Shown: positions 1 to 6,095 of the stretch, in pieces
How the letters are laid out: the number at the start of each line of letters is the position of its first letter
Position numbering within the stretch: the stretch's first letter is position 1
Assembly: GCA_005777205.1 (NCBI GenBank)
Contig: SXNB01000051.1
Location: 1 to 6,903 of the forward strand
Direction: 5' to 3'
DNA from: Burkholderiales bacterium
Lineage (GTDB): Bacteria; Pseudomonadota; Gammaproteobacteria; Burkholderiales; SG8-39
DNA: 6,903 nucleotides
Made by a program: the position numbers and the translations under genes
The notes under the pieces: generated by a model
Told to the model about the DNA's origin: nothing
Database searches by the model: none
What the model saw: only the letters and a program-made list of their open reading frames with translations

Positions 1-477
1 GCACAGCAGCGGCCAGACGATGGCGGCGTGGTCGCCCGCCGCGACGCCCAGGCGGGTGTGGCCGTCAATGATGCGCGCGTTCTTCGCCGCAATGGATACG
101 TCCGCGAGCAACCCGGCCACGAGGCCCGCGCCCACCGCCGGGCCGTTCATCGCCGACACCACCATCTTCGAGCAGTTGATGACGTTGTAGACGATGTCGC
201 GCGCCTCGCGCCAGGTCCGCGCGCGCACCTCGAAGTCCTGCATGATCTGCTCGATCATGGCGAAGTCGCCGCCGCCGGAAAAGCCCTTCGCGGAGCCCTT
301 CAGGATCGCCACGCGCGTCTCCGGGTCGCGGTCCACGTCCAGCCAGACCTCAGCCAGCTCCCAGTGCATGCGCGAGTTCGCCGTCGGCAGCTTCGCCGGG
401 TCGGTGCCCATGGCGATTTCGAGGATGCCCGGCTCCAGGCGCCGGATTTTCAGTTCACGGTACTTGGTGTAGTCCAT
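1..477 (-). CDS. Enoyl-CoA hydratase/isomerase (crotonase) family protein, C-terminus outside window
   Basis: The minus strand encodes 159 residues from ATG at 477 and is still open at the window edge. Crotonase-fold signatures are visible: the first oxyanion-hole loop FSGGGDF near residues 66-72, and the second, NGPAVGAGLVAGLLAD, near 111-126. Family members bind acyl-CoA thioesters and carry out hydration, isomerisation or related steps in beta-oxidation-like pathways. By my alignment to mitochondrial enoyl-CoA hydratase, the two catalytic glutamates (E144, E164 there) fall on V120 and H140 here, so ordinary hydratase activity should not be assumed. The stretch GHTRLGVAAGDHA (139-151) resembles a subgroup lacking these glutamates. 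Another in-frame ATG lies at 486, but it sits inside the probable -10 box, so 477 is preferred. The gene diverges from the PLP enzyme at 501. Family assignment is firm; substrate is unknown. Confidence 0.9.
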   Translation of the reverse strand, partial: MDYTKYRELKIRRLEPGILEIAMGTDPAKLPTANSRMHWELAEVWLDVDRDPETRVAILKGSAKGFSGGGDFAMIEQIMQDFEVRARTWREARDIVYNVINCSKMVVSAMNGPAVGAGLVAGLLADVSIAAKNARIIDGHTRLGVAAGDHAAIVWPLLC

Positions 478-484
478 CCCTCTC

Positions 485-490
485 ATTCTA
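485..490 (-). promoter_or_regulatory. Putative -10 box for the crotonase gene (leaderless start)
   Basis: TAGAAT on the minus strand matches TATAAT at five of six positions. With the usual 6-7 nt spacing, transcription would begin at about 478-477, at the ATG itself. The only purine-rich sequence upstream (GAGAGGG) is one base from the ATG, too close to act as a normal Shine-Dalgarno. No good -35 is visible; TTCGGA at 515-510 is weak with a 19-bp spacer. Confidence 0.45.
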
Positions 491-494
491 CAAT
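489..494 (+). promoter_or_regulatory. Putative -10 box for the PLP enzyme gene (leaderless start)
   Basis: TACAAT matches the -10 consensus at five of six positions and ends exactly 6 nt before the ATG at 501, so the predicted transcript starts at the start codon. No Shine-Dalgarno lies upstream of 501. A weak -35 (TTGGTG, 464-469) sits 19 bp upstream. The box overlaps the minus-strand -10 by two bases (489-490), so the two promoters probably compete for polymerase. Confidence 0.5.
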
Positions 495-500
495 CCGGTC

Positions 501-1469
501 ATGCAAACCTCCGAAGTGACTTATCAGGACGTGGCCGCCGCGCACGAGCGCATCAAGGCGCACGCGCGCCGCACGCCGGTGATGGATTCGGCCACGGTGA
601 ACGCGCTCACCGGCGCGACGGTGTACTTCAAGTGCGAGAACTTCCAGCGGATGGGCGCGTTCAAGTTCCGCGGCGCCTACAACGCGCTGTCGCAGCTCTC
701 GCCGCAGGCGCGGGAGCGGGGCGTGGTGGCGTTCTCCTCAGGCAACCACGCCCAGGCGGTGGCACTCGCCGGACGGATGCTCGGCATCCCGCGCGTTATC
801 GTCATGCCGCAGGACGCGCCGCGCGTGAAGCTGGAGGCCACGCGCGGCTACGGCGCGCAGGTGGTGACTTATGGCCCCGGCGAATCGCGCGAGGCGATCG
901 CCAAGCGCATCGCCGAGGAAAAGGGCATGACGCTCATCCCGCCTTTCAATCACCCGCACATCGTCGCCGGGCAAGGCACGGCGGCGAAGGAACTGCTCGA
1001 GGAAACCGGCCCGCTCGACATGCTGCTTGTGCCCTGCGGCGGCGGCGGATTGCTCACCGGCTGCGCGGTCGCGGCGAAGCACCTGTCGCCCGGGATCCAG
1101 GTCATCGGTGTCGAGCCAGAAGCCGGCGACGACGCCACGCGCTCGTTCAAGTCGAAGACCCTGCAGTCCGTGAAGGCGCCGCCGACCATCGCCGATGGCG
1201 CGCGCACCGAATCCATGGGCGATGTCACTTTTCCGCTGATGCTGCGCCACGTGGACGACATGTTGACGGTGTCGGACGCGGAGCTGCAGAAGACCTTGTT
1301 CTTCCTGTGGGAACGGATGAAGTTCATCTGCGAACCCACCGGCGTGCTGGGGGCTGCGGCGCTGCTGGAGAAGAAGATCGACGCCCGCGGCCAGCGCATC
1401 GGCGTGGTGATCTCGGGCGGCAACGTAGATCTGGACTGGGCGGCCTCCGCCCGCCTCAACTGCCGCTGA
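501..1469 (+). CDS. PLP-dependent serine racemase / threo-3-hydroxyaspartate or serine/threonine dehydratase family enzyme
   Basis: 322 aa, the usual length for single-domain fold-type II dehydratases; there is no C-terminal ACT regulatory domain as in IlvA. K55 in MGAFKFRGA is the expected PLP Schiff-base lysine. SSGNHAQ (79-85) is the asparagine loop beside the cofactor ring, CGGGGLL (179-185) binds the PLP phosphate, and SGGNVD (305-310) is the C-terminal cofactor-contact motif. S80 matches the re-face catalytic serine of serine racemase (S84 in human), where IlvA/TdcB have alanine. E205, G209 and D211 align with the divalent-cation site of that group. This favours serine racemase or 3-hydroxyaspartate dehydratase (Sry1-like) over biosynthetic threonine deaminase. 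Likely reaction: PLP-dependent beta-elimination of a 3-hydroxy amino acid to a 2-oxo acid and ammonia, in the cytoplasm. The exact substrate cannot be read from sequence. Transcribed divergently from the crotonase gene. Confidence 0.92.
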   Translation: MQTSEVTYQDVAAAHERIKAHARRTPVMDSATVNALTGATVYFKCENFQRMGAFKFRGAYNALSQLSPQARERGVVAFSSGNHAQAVALAGRMLGIPRVIVMPQDAPRVKLEATRGYGAQVVTYGPGESREAIAKRIAEEKGMTLIPPFNHPHIVAGQGTAAKELLEETGPLDMLLVPCGGGGLLTGCAVAAKHLSPGIQVIGVEPEAGDDATRSFKSKTLQSVKAPPTIADGARTESMGDVTFPLMLRHVDDMLTVSDAELQKTLFFLWERMKFICEPTGVLGAAALLEKKIDARGQRIGVVISGGNVDLDWAASARLNCR

Positions 1470-2206
1470 AAAACGCGTAGCGCGGCATCCGGGCCGCCCG
1501 GGCGGCCGAAGGCTCGGCCGGCGACGAACACCACCAGTCTGCGGTCGCGCAGGCAACCCTGGTAAGGGTACGCATGACAGTGCCGTAGGGCACGAACCAG
1601 CCGGTAGCCGAGACCAGCACGCCAATCGCCGAGAGCGCGATGGCAGCGACGAGGATCTGGTCCATGTTGGGCGCAACCGAGCGCGTGTCCAGGAACACGC
1701 GGCCGAACTGGGCTCCGAACTACAGCGTCGCGCACAACGCGGTGCCGAGAGCATGGTTGGCCCACCAGACGCTTCCTGGCCAAAGGTACTGGAATGCGAG
1801 GCCGTCGAACGTCCCTAGGCCAATGCCGAACGCCGCCACATACAGCACGCACCCCAGGTAGACACGATCGCGCAGGGCAGCGAACAGCATCAGGTTCTAC
1901 AGGAACAGAGCGATGACCAGCCCGTAGAACAGACCGTAACCGAGTTGGGCATCGCGGTCGGCGGTAACCAGCGCGTCGGCCATTCCGGCCATCGGGATCC
2001 GGAACACGTGGTTCCGGTGCTTCACCTCGCGCGCGTGCTAGGAGGCCTGGTCGCCGGCGCGCTGCACGCGGTAACGCACCTCGCCGGCCTCGACACAGGG
2101 CACGTGCAATTCGATGTTATCGAGGCTAGGGAAACGGATCTCGAGCGCGCCCGGAAGCGGCACTTGAGACCGCCATGAGCGTTGCGGACACTAGCGCGCA
2201 GAGCAT
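1470..2206 (-). pseudogene. Degraded 7TMR-DISM membrane receptor (three in-frame TAG stops, lost output domain)
   Basis: No intact gene fills this 795-bp stretch, but one minus-strand frame (codons in phase with 2160) reads as a 7TMR-DISM protein for about 220 codons. It begins with the end of an extracellular beta-sandwich (ALEIRFPSLDNIELHVP), then HRNHVFRIPMAG, then transmembrane segments with family hallmarks: LGYGLFYG, the phrase LAFQYLWPGSVWWANHAL, and FLDTRSVAPNMDQIL. Stops interrupt it at 2040-2038, 1899-1897 and 1722-1720, all TAG; the second replaces the tyrosine usually found in FLYNL. A signal-peptide-like start (MLCALVSATLMAVSSA, ATG at 2206) lies in a different frame, so a frameshift or deletion joins it to the body. 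About 25 residues between the beta-sandwich and first helix seem missing. The frame fades near 1500, and no GGDEF, kinase or other output module remains. Intact relatives are envelope sensors that pass signals to cytoplasmic enzymatic domains. Confidence 0.8.
1492..1520. repeat. Overlapping GC-rich palindromes downstream of the PLP enzyme
   Basis: GGCCGCCCGGGCGGCC at 1492-1507 is a perfect 16-bp palindrome. It overlaps a second hairpin, CGGCCGA (1503-1509) and TCGGCCG (1514-1520) around a 4-nt loop. They begin 23 bp after the PLP enzyme's stop. There is no T-run, so this is not a classical rho-independent terminator, though it could stabilise a 3' end or slow polymerase. Confidence 0.5.
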
Positions 2207-2230
2207 TATGCTTAAATCGTAGGGCGCCTT

Positions 2231-2258
2231 TGCTATCATCCGCGCCCCCTTCGGAGGA
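2231..2258 (+). promoter_or_regulatory. Extended -10 promoter and strong ribosome binding site for the quinone oxidoreductase
   Basis: TGCTATCAT (2231-2239) matches the extended -10 pattern TGnTATAAT with one mismatch, which fits the weak -35 region (TTAAAT, 2212-2217). Transcription would start near 2246. GGAGGA at 2253-2258 is a near-consensus Shine-Dalgarno, 6 nt before the ATG at 2265, and it fixes that start codon. Confidence 0.65.
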
Positions 2259-2264
2259 ATTCGT

Positions 2265-3242
2265 ATGCGAGCAGTGGAGATCTCCGCCCCCGGCGGTCCC
2301 GATGTGCTGGTCCCGGCCGAGCGCCCGGTCCCGGTGCCCAAACCCCACGAGATCCTGGGGAAGGTCGCCGCCGCCGGCGTCAACCGCCCGGCCGGACTGC
2401 AGCGCCTGGGCAAGTACAAGGTGCCGGCGGACGCCTCCGACCTGCCAGGCCTGGAGATCGCCGGCGAGGTCTCGGCCTGCGGCGCTTCGGTGACGATGTG
2501 GAAGCCTGGGGACCGGGTCTGCGCGCTGGTGCACGGTGGCGGCTACGCCGAGTACTGCGTCACCCCGGAAGTGCAGGCGCTGCCGGTCCCTAAGGGCCTG
2601 ACCATGATCGAGGCCGCGGCGCTGCCGGAGACCTTCTTTACCGTCTGGTCCAATGTGTACGATCGTGCACATTTGGCCCCGGGCGAGACGTTGCTGGTGC
2701 AGGGTGGCAGCTCGGGGATCGGCACCACCGCGATCCAGATGGCTGCGGCCATGGGTAACCGCGTCTTCGCCACCGCCGGCTCGGACGAGAAATGTGCCGC
2801 CTGCGTAAAGCTGGGTGCGGAGAAGGCGATCAACTACCGCACCCAGGACTTCGTTGCCGAGGTGAAGGCTGCCACCGGCGGCAAGGGCGTGGATGTCATC
2901 CTGGACATGGTGGGCGGAGACTACGTGCCACGTGAACTCCAGTGTCTCGCCGACGAAGGACGCCTCGCGTTCATCGCGGTGCTGGGTGGCTGGAAGACGG
3001 AACTGGACATCAGCGCGGTGATGGGCAAGCGCCTGACCTTGACCGGCTCCACGCTCCGCCCCCGCGCCGTGGCGTTCAAGGGCGCGATCGCGAAGAACCT
3101 GCTCGAGAAGATCTGGCCCCTGATCGAAGCCGGGAAAATAAAGCCGGTGATCTACAGGACCTTCCCGCTGGCCGAGGCGCGCGAAGCGCACCGGCTGATG
3201 GAGACCTCGCAGCACATCGGCAAGATCGTCCTCAGCGTATAG
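2265..3242 (+). CDS. NAD(P)H quinone oxidoreductase, PIG3 family (zinc-free MDR)
   Basis: 325 aa, the standard family length. An N-terminal GroES-like domain carries GVNRP (39-42 core) followed by LQRLGKY and PGLEIAGEV (61-69), both PIG3 hallmarks. The Rossmann domain contains VQGGSSGIGTTAIQMA (145-160), the nucleotide loop, and TAGSDEK (170-176), where the serine and lysine fit binding of the NADPH 2'-phosphate. The cysteine and histidine zinc ligands of alcohol dehydrogenases are absent. PALPETFFTVW-type sequence (LPETFFTVWSN, 120-130) is also typical. Relatives reduce quinones or enals by one- or two-electron transfer in the cytoplasm and are linked to oxidative stress. The gene has its own promoter and ends in TAG; its neighbours are a relic upstream and a scrap downstream, so it is probably monocistronic. 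Physiological substrate is not determinable from sequence. Confidence 0.93.
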   Translation: MRAVEISAPGGPDVLVPAERPVPVPKPHEILGKVAAAGVNRPAGLQRLGKYKVPADASDLPGLEIAGEVSACGASVTMWKPGDRVCALVHGGGYAEYCVTPEVQALPVPKGLTMIEAAALPETFFTVWSNVYDRAHLAPGETLLVQGGSSGIGTTAIQMAAAMGNRVFATAGSDEKCAACVKLGAEKAINYRTQDFVAEVKAATGGKGVDVILDMVGGDYVPRELQCLADEGRLAFIAVLGGWKTELDISAVMGKRLTLTGSTLRPRAVAFKGAIAKNLLEKIWPLIEAGKIKPVIYRTFPLAEAREAHRLMETSQHIGKIVLSV

Positions 3243-3261
3243 CCCCCGGCGCGCGGCGCCC

Positions 3262-3404
3262 GGCCTCCTGCAAGGAGAGCTGTTCCTGAGCGGCCTGCGC
3301 CCCGCCAGGACGTGATCCTGCAGCCCGGCGGCTGCTACCGCGTCGAGTCGACGAGGCTGACCGTGGTGCAAGCCTTCGCCGACAGCGCGGTGGTGCTGAA
3401 CTGA
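3262..3404 (+). pseudogene. Possible remnant of a small DUF2917-like gene
   Basis: The frame ending in TGA at 3402-3404 reads DVILQPGGCYRVES and then LTVVQAFADSAVVLN, which resembles the C-terminal half of DUF2917 proteins (an L-PG motif, then a VxA-DA-L ending). The neighbouring frame upstream, near 3264-3309, reads LLQGELFLSGLRPART, which could be the family's N-terminus. The central part is missing and the halves are out of frame, with no convincing start codon or ribosome binding site. The match is short and from memory, so a non-coding origin remains possible. Confidence 0.35.
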
Positions 3405-3414
3405 AAACTGCGAA

Positions 3415-3454
3415 CGGGCGGGGCAGCATTCTCCTCCTCCAGCGGCCCCGTCCG
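3415..3454 (+). terminator. Terminator-like hairpin before the SDR operon
   Basis: CGGGCGGGGC (3415-3424) pairs with GCCCCGTCCG (3445-3454) as a 10-bp stem with one G-U pair and a 20-nt pyrimidine-rich loop. The following bases (ATCGCAGGTTGTTCC) are only mildly T-rich, so termination would be imperfect by the classical model. It lies between the upstream remnant and the SDR promoter, where a terminator is expected. Confidence 0.4.
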
Positions 3455-3475
3455 ATCGCAGGTTGTTCCTCTTAG

Positions 3476-3502
3476 TAGAATAGGGGCTCCCGCTTCCCCT
3501 AT
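3476..3502 (+). promoter_or_regulatory. Putative -10 box and overlapping inverted repeat (candidate operator) of the SDR operon
   Basis: TAGAAT at 3476-3481 matches the -10 consensus at five of six positions and predicts a transcript start near 3488. No clear -35 is seen. A perfect 7-bp inverted repeat, ATAGGGG (3480-3486) and CCCCTAT (3496-3502), separated by 9 nt, overlaps the end of the -10 and spans the predicted start. That position suits a repressor site or a 5' leader hairpin. No Shine-Dalgarno precedes the ATG at 3514. Confidence 0.4.
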
Positions 3503-3513
3503 CCGGATTCCCC

Positions 3514-4389
3514 ATGTTCCAGGACGGCCTGCTCAAGGGCAAACGCATCCTCATTACCGGCGGCGGCACTGGCCTGGGCAGAGAAATCGCGATGCAGTAC
3601 CTGAAACTGGGCGCCGAAGTCTGGCTCGCCGGCCGCCGCGGCGCGGTGCTCGATGCCACCGCGCGGGAACTGAGGGCCGCGCATGGCGGCAAGGTGGGCA
3701 CCCATGCGGTGGACATCCGCGATTCGCAAGCGGTCGACGCCATGGTTCAGAAGATCTGGGATGAAGCAGGCCCGCTGACGGGCCTGGTCAACAATGCGGC
3801 GGGCAATTTCATCAGCCCGACCAAGGACCTGACGCCGAACGGCTTCAACGCCATTGCCAACATCGTGTTCCACGGCTCGTTCTACGTCACTCACGCCGTG
3901 GGCAAGCGCTGGATCGCGGGCGGGCACAAAGGCACGGTGATCTCGATCCTGGTGACCTGGGTGCACACCGGCTCGCCGTACGTCGTGCCTTCGGCGATGT
4001 CCAAAGCCGGCCTGCACATCATGACCAAGTCCCTCGCCGTCGAGTGGGGCCACCACGGGATACGGTTGAACGCCATCGCCCCCGGGCCCTTCCCCACCGA
4101 AGGCGCCTCCAAACGCCTGCGGCCCGACGGCAGATTCGAGGACGCCAACGAGTCGAACCCGATGCGCCGCGTGGGGGAGATGCCCGAGTTACAGAACCTC
4201 GCCACCTTCCTGATGGCGGACGGCTGCGAATGGCTCACCGGCGAGACCATCGCCCTCGACGGCGCCGGCTACCTCGCCAATGGCGCCGCGTTCACCGAAC
4301 TGGACGGTCTCAGCGACGCCGACTGGGATCGCATGCGCGCCAAGATCAAGGCGCAAAACGAAAAAGACCGCGTCGGACGCACCGCGTGA
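3514..4389 (+). CDS. Short-chain dehydrogenase, 2,4-dienoyl-CoA reductase (DECR)-like
   Basis: 291 aa with a Rossmann fold: TGGGTGLG (15-22) is the dinucleotide-binding loop, D67 in AVDIRD contacts adenine, and NNAAGNFISPT (93-103) is characteristic of DECR-type SDRs. PSAMSKAG (159-166) supplies S160 and K164, and LNAIAPGPFPTEGA (185-198) is also family-like. DECR enzymes reduce 2,4-dienoyl-CoA with NADPH during breakdown of unsaturated fatty acids. By alignment to mammalian DECR1, catalytic Tyr199 falls on W149 and Asn148 on H120, while Ser210 and Lys214 are kept as S160 and K164. The tyrosine replacement may mean altered chemistry or a different proton donor; Y156 is a nearby candidate. The C-terminus is charged. 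The stop codon overlaps the next gene's GTG, so the two are translationally coupled. Substrate is inferred from family only. Confidence 0.85.
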   Translation: MFQDGLLKGKRILITGGGTGLGREIAMQYLKLGAEVWLAGRRGAVLDATARELRAAHGGKVGTHAVDIRDSQAVDAMVQKIWDEAGPLTGLVNNAAGNFISPTKDLTPNGFNAIANIVFHGSFYVTHAVGKRWIAGGHKGTVISILVTWVHTGSPYVVPSAMSKAGLHIMTKSLAVEWGHHGIRLNAIAPGPFPTEGASKRLRPDGRFEDANESNPMRRVGEMPELQNLATFLMADGCEWLTGETIALDGAGYLANGAAFTELDGLSDADWDRMRAKIKAQNEKDRVGRTA

Positions 4390-6071
4390 CGACCCCGGCG
4401 CCAAAGAAAATGGAGCCGCGCCCGGCGGCGACGATCCTGCTGCTGCGCGACGACCAGCACGGGCCGGAAGTGTTCATGCTTCAACGCACCAAGGGTGCCG
4501 CCTTCCTGCCCGGCGCCTATGTGTTCCCGGGCGGCGCGCTGGATCCGAGCGACGGCGACGAGCGCGCCGCGCGCCGCGTGCGTGGCCTCAGCGACGCCGA
4601 GGCGAGCGCGAAGCTGGGCCTCGCCTCGGGCGGCCTCGCCTACTGGATCGCCGCCGCGCGCGAGTGCTTCGAGGAAGCCGGCATCCTGCTCGCGGTGGAC
4701 GCGGCCGGCGCGCCCGTCGCCCCGGCGCGGGTGGCGGCGCTGGAGCACCTGCGCGAACCGATGAACGCCGGCACGGCGAAGTTCGCGGACCTGCTGGAGG
4801 CCGAGGACCTGTACATCCCGGCGCAGGAGATCGTCTACTTCAGCCACTGGATCACCGCGGCCGGGCGGCCGCGGCGCTTCAACACCCGGTTCTTCGTCGC
4901 CCGCGCGCCGCGGGACCAGGCCGGCGCGCACGACGACAGCGAGACTGTGCACAGCTTCTGGATCAGCCCGCGCGAGGCGCTCGCGCGCCAGGAGCGCGGC
5001 GAAATCGAAATCATCTTCCCGACGCGCGTGTCGCTGTCGGACCTGGCGCGCGTCACCACCTCGGCGGCGGCGGTAGACCACGCCCGCAGCCTGGGCGACA
5101 TCCAGGTGGAAGCCGCGGTCTGGGCGCTGGACCACGAAGGATCGGCGCGCATGTTCCGTCGCGCCGATCCGCCCTACCACGAGATCCACTGGAGCGACCC
5201 GGAGGAATCCGGTAAAACATGCTTTGTCATCCAGCCCGGCGTGCCCAAGCGACTGGATGCCCGGGTCACGCGCCTGACCGCGCCCAATTCCGGCGTCATG
5301 ACCGGCCCCGGCACCAACTGCTACCTCGTGGGCGACGGCGAGGCGCTGGCGGTGATCGACCCGGGCCCGCCCATCGACGAGCACGTGAAGCGCATCGCAG
5401 AACTGGGCGCAGGGCGCATCCGCTGGATTCTCGTGACGCACACGCACGTCGACCATTCGCCAGCAGCCGCACTGCTCAAGACAGTCACCGGCGCGCAGGT
5501 GCTCGGCCGCCCGCGCCCGGCGCACGGTAACCAGGACGCGAGCTTTGCGCCCGACCGCGTGCTCGAGCATGGCGAGCGCCTGGCGATCCCCGGCGCGACA
5601 CTGCGCGCCATCCACACCCCCGGCCATGCCTCCAACCACCTGTGCTACCTGCTGGAGGAGACGAGGATGCTCTTCACCGGCGACCAGGTGATGCAGGGTT
5701 CCACGGTGGTGATCAATCCGCCCGATGGCAACATGCTCGCCTACCTGGCGGCGCTGGAAGCGCTGCTCCACGAAGGCGCCGTCATCCTTGCCCCCGGGCA
5801 CGGCTACCTGGTCGGCGCGCCGGAGAAGGAGATCCGGCGCCTGATCGCACACCGCCTCGCGCGCGAGGCGAAAATTACCGCGTCGCTCGCTCGCCTGGGT
5901 GGCGCGACTCTGGAGGAACTGGTGCCCGCGGTGTACGACGACGTCCACCCCCGCATCCACCCGGTGGCGGCGCGTTCGCTGACCGCGCACCTCGAGAAGC
6001 TCACAGCCGAGGGCACGGTGCACGCCGCGGCAGGACGCTATGCGCTGGTAAAATCCCCCCCTGCTCGCTAA
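4386..6071 (+). CDS. Fusion of NUDT19-like NUDIX hydrolase and LACTB2-like metallo-beta-lactamase-fold hydrolase
   Basis: 561 aa from GTG at 4386, which overlaps the SDR stop (GTGA). ATG at 4410 is an alternative start; GTG is preferred for the coupling and because family N-termini (TTPxPKR-PAAT-LLLRD) fit it. Residues about 12-270 are a NUDIX domain: FPGG (47-50) and, after an insertion, RECFEEAGI (92-100), the split NUDIX box of NUDT19/RP2-type CoA-ester diphosphatases. Residues about 290-475 are a metallo-beta-lactamase fold: THTHVDH (351-357) gives H352, H354, D356 and H357, then H414 (TPGHASNH), D433 (TGDQV) and H472 (APGHG) complete a two-metal site. Residues about 478-558 form the LACTB2-type winged-helix tail, with HPVAARSLTAHLEKL (525-539). 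LACTB2 itself is an endoribonuclease; function of bacterial relatives is unclear. All metal ligands seem intact. Likely cytoplasmic, with a possible role in CoA or acyl-CoA turnover beside the SDR. Confidence 0.88.
   Translation: MTTPAPKKMEPRPAATILLLRDDQHGPEVFMLQRTKGAAFLPGAYVFPGGALDPSDGDERAARRVRGLSDAEASAKLGLASGGLAYWIAAARECFEEAGILLAVDAAGAPVAPARVAALEHLREPMNAGTAKFADLLEAEDLYIPAQEIVYFSHWITAAGRPRRFNTRFFVARAPRDQAGAHDDSETVHSFWISPREALARQERGEIEIIFPTRVSLSDLARVTTSAAAVDHARSLGDIQVEAAVWALDHEGSARMFRRADPPYHEIHWSDPEESGKTCFVIQPGVPKRLDARVTRLTAPNSGVMTGPGTNCYLVGDGEALAVIDPGPPIDEHVKRIAELGAGRIRWILVTHTHVDHSPAAALLKTVTGAQVLGRPRPAHGNQDASFAPDRVLEHGERLAIPGATLRAIHTPGHASNHLCYLLEETRMLFTGDQVMQGSTVVINPPDGNMLAYLAALEALLHEGAVILAPGHGYLVGAPEKEIRRLIAHRLAREAKITASLARLGGATLEELVPAVYDDVHPRIHPVAARSLTAHLEKLTAEGTVHAAAGRYALVKSPPAR
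6046..6054 (+). promoter_or_regulatory. Putative extended -10 promoter inside the 3' end of the NUDIX-MBL gene
   Basis: TGGTAAAAT matches TGnTATAAT with one mismatch. It predicts a transcript starting near 6061, about 47 nt before the small gene at 6108. No good -35 is seen, which an extended -10 can tolerate. It could drive the small gene and gor independently of the SDR operon. Confidence 0.4.
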
Positions 6072-6095
6072 GATGCACCGAGGTCCACGCATTGC

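Noticed and set aside
28..519. Plus-strand open frame opposite the crotonase gene
   Set aside because: The minus strand carries both oxyanion-hole motifs; the plus-strand translation is arginine/histidine-rich shadow.
1720..2040. Recoded TAG (amber as sense codon) in the receptor gene
   Set aside because: TAG ends neighbouring reading frames normally (3240-3242, 6370-6372), and the receptor also has a frameshifted start, an internal gap and no output domain.
1640..2178. Two short plus-strand open frames in the gap after the PLP enzyme
   Set aside because: Neither has a ribosome binding site or protein-like pattern, and both lie antisense to the 7TMR-DISM relic.
2022..3743. Minus-strand open frame of 573 codons across the quinone oxidoreductase
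   Set aside because: It runs antisense to a clear PIG3 gene and across promoter regions, with low-complexity composition and no recognisable motif.
4044..4385. Upstream extension of the NUDIX-MBL frame to an ATG at 4044
   Set aside because: The extra 114 codons overlap the SDR in another frame, are arginine-rich, and precede the family's usual N-terminus, which begins at 4386.
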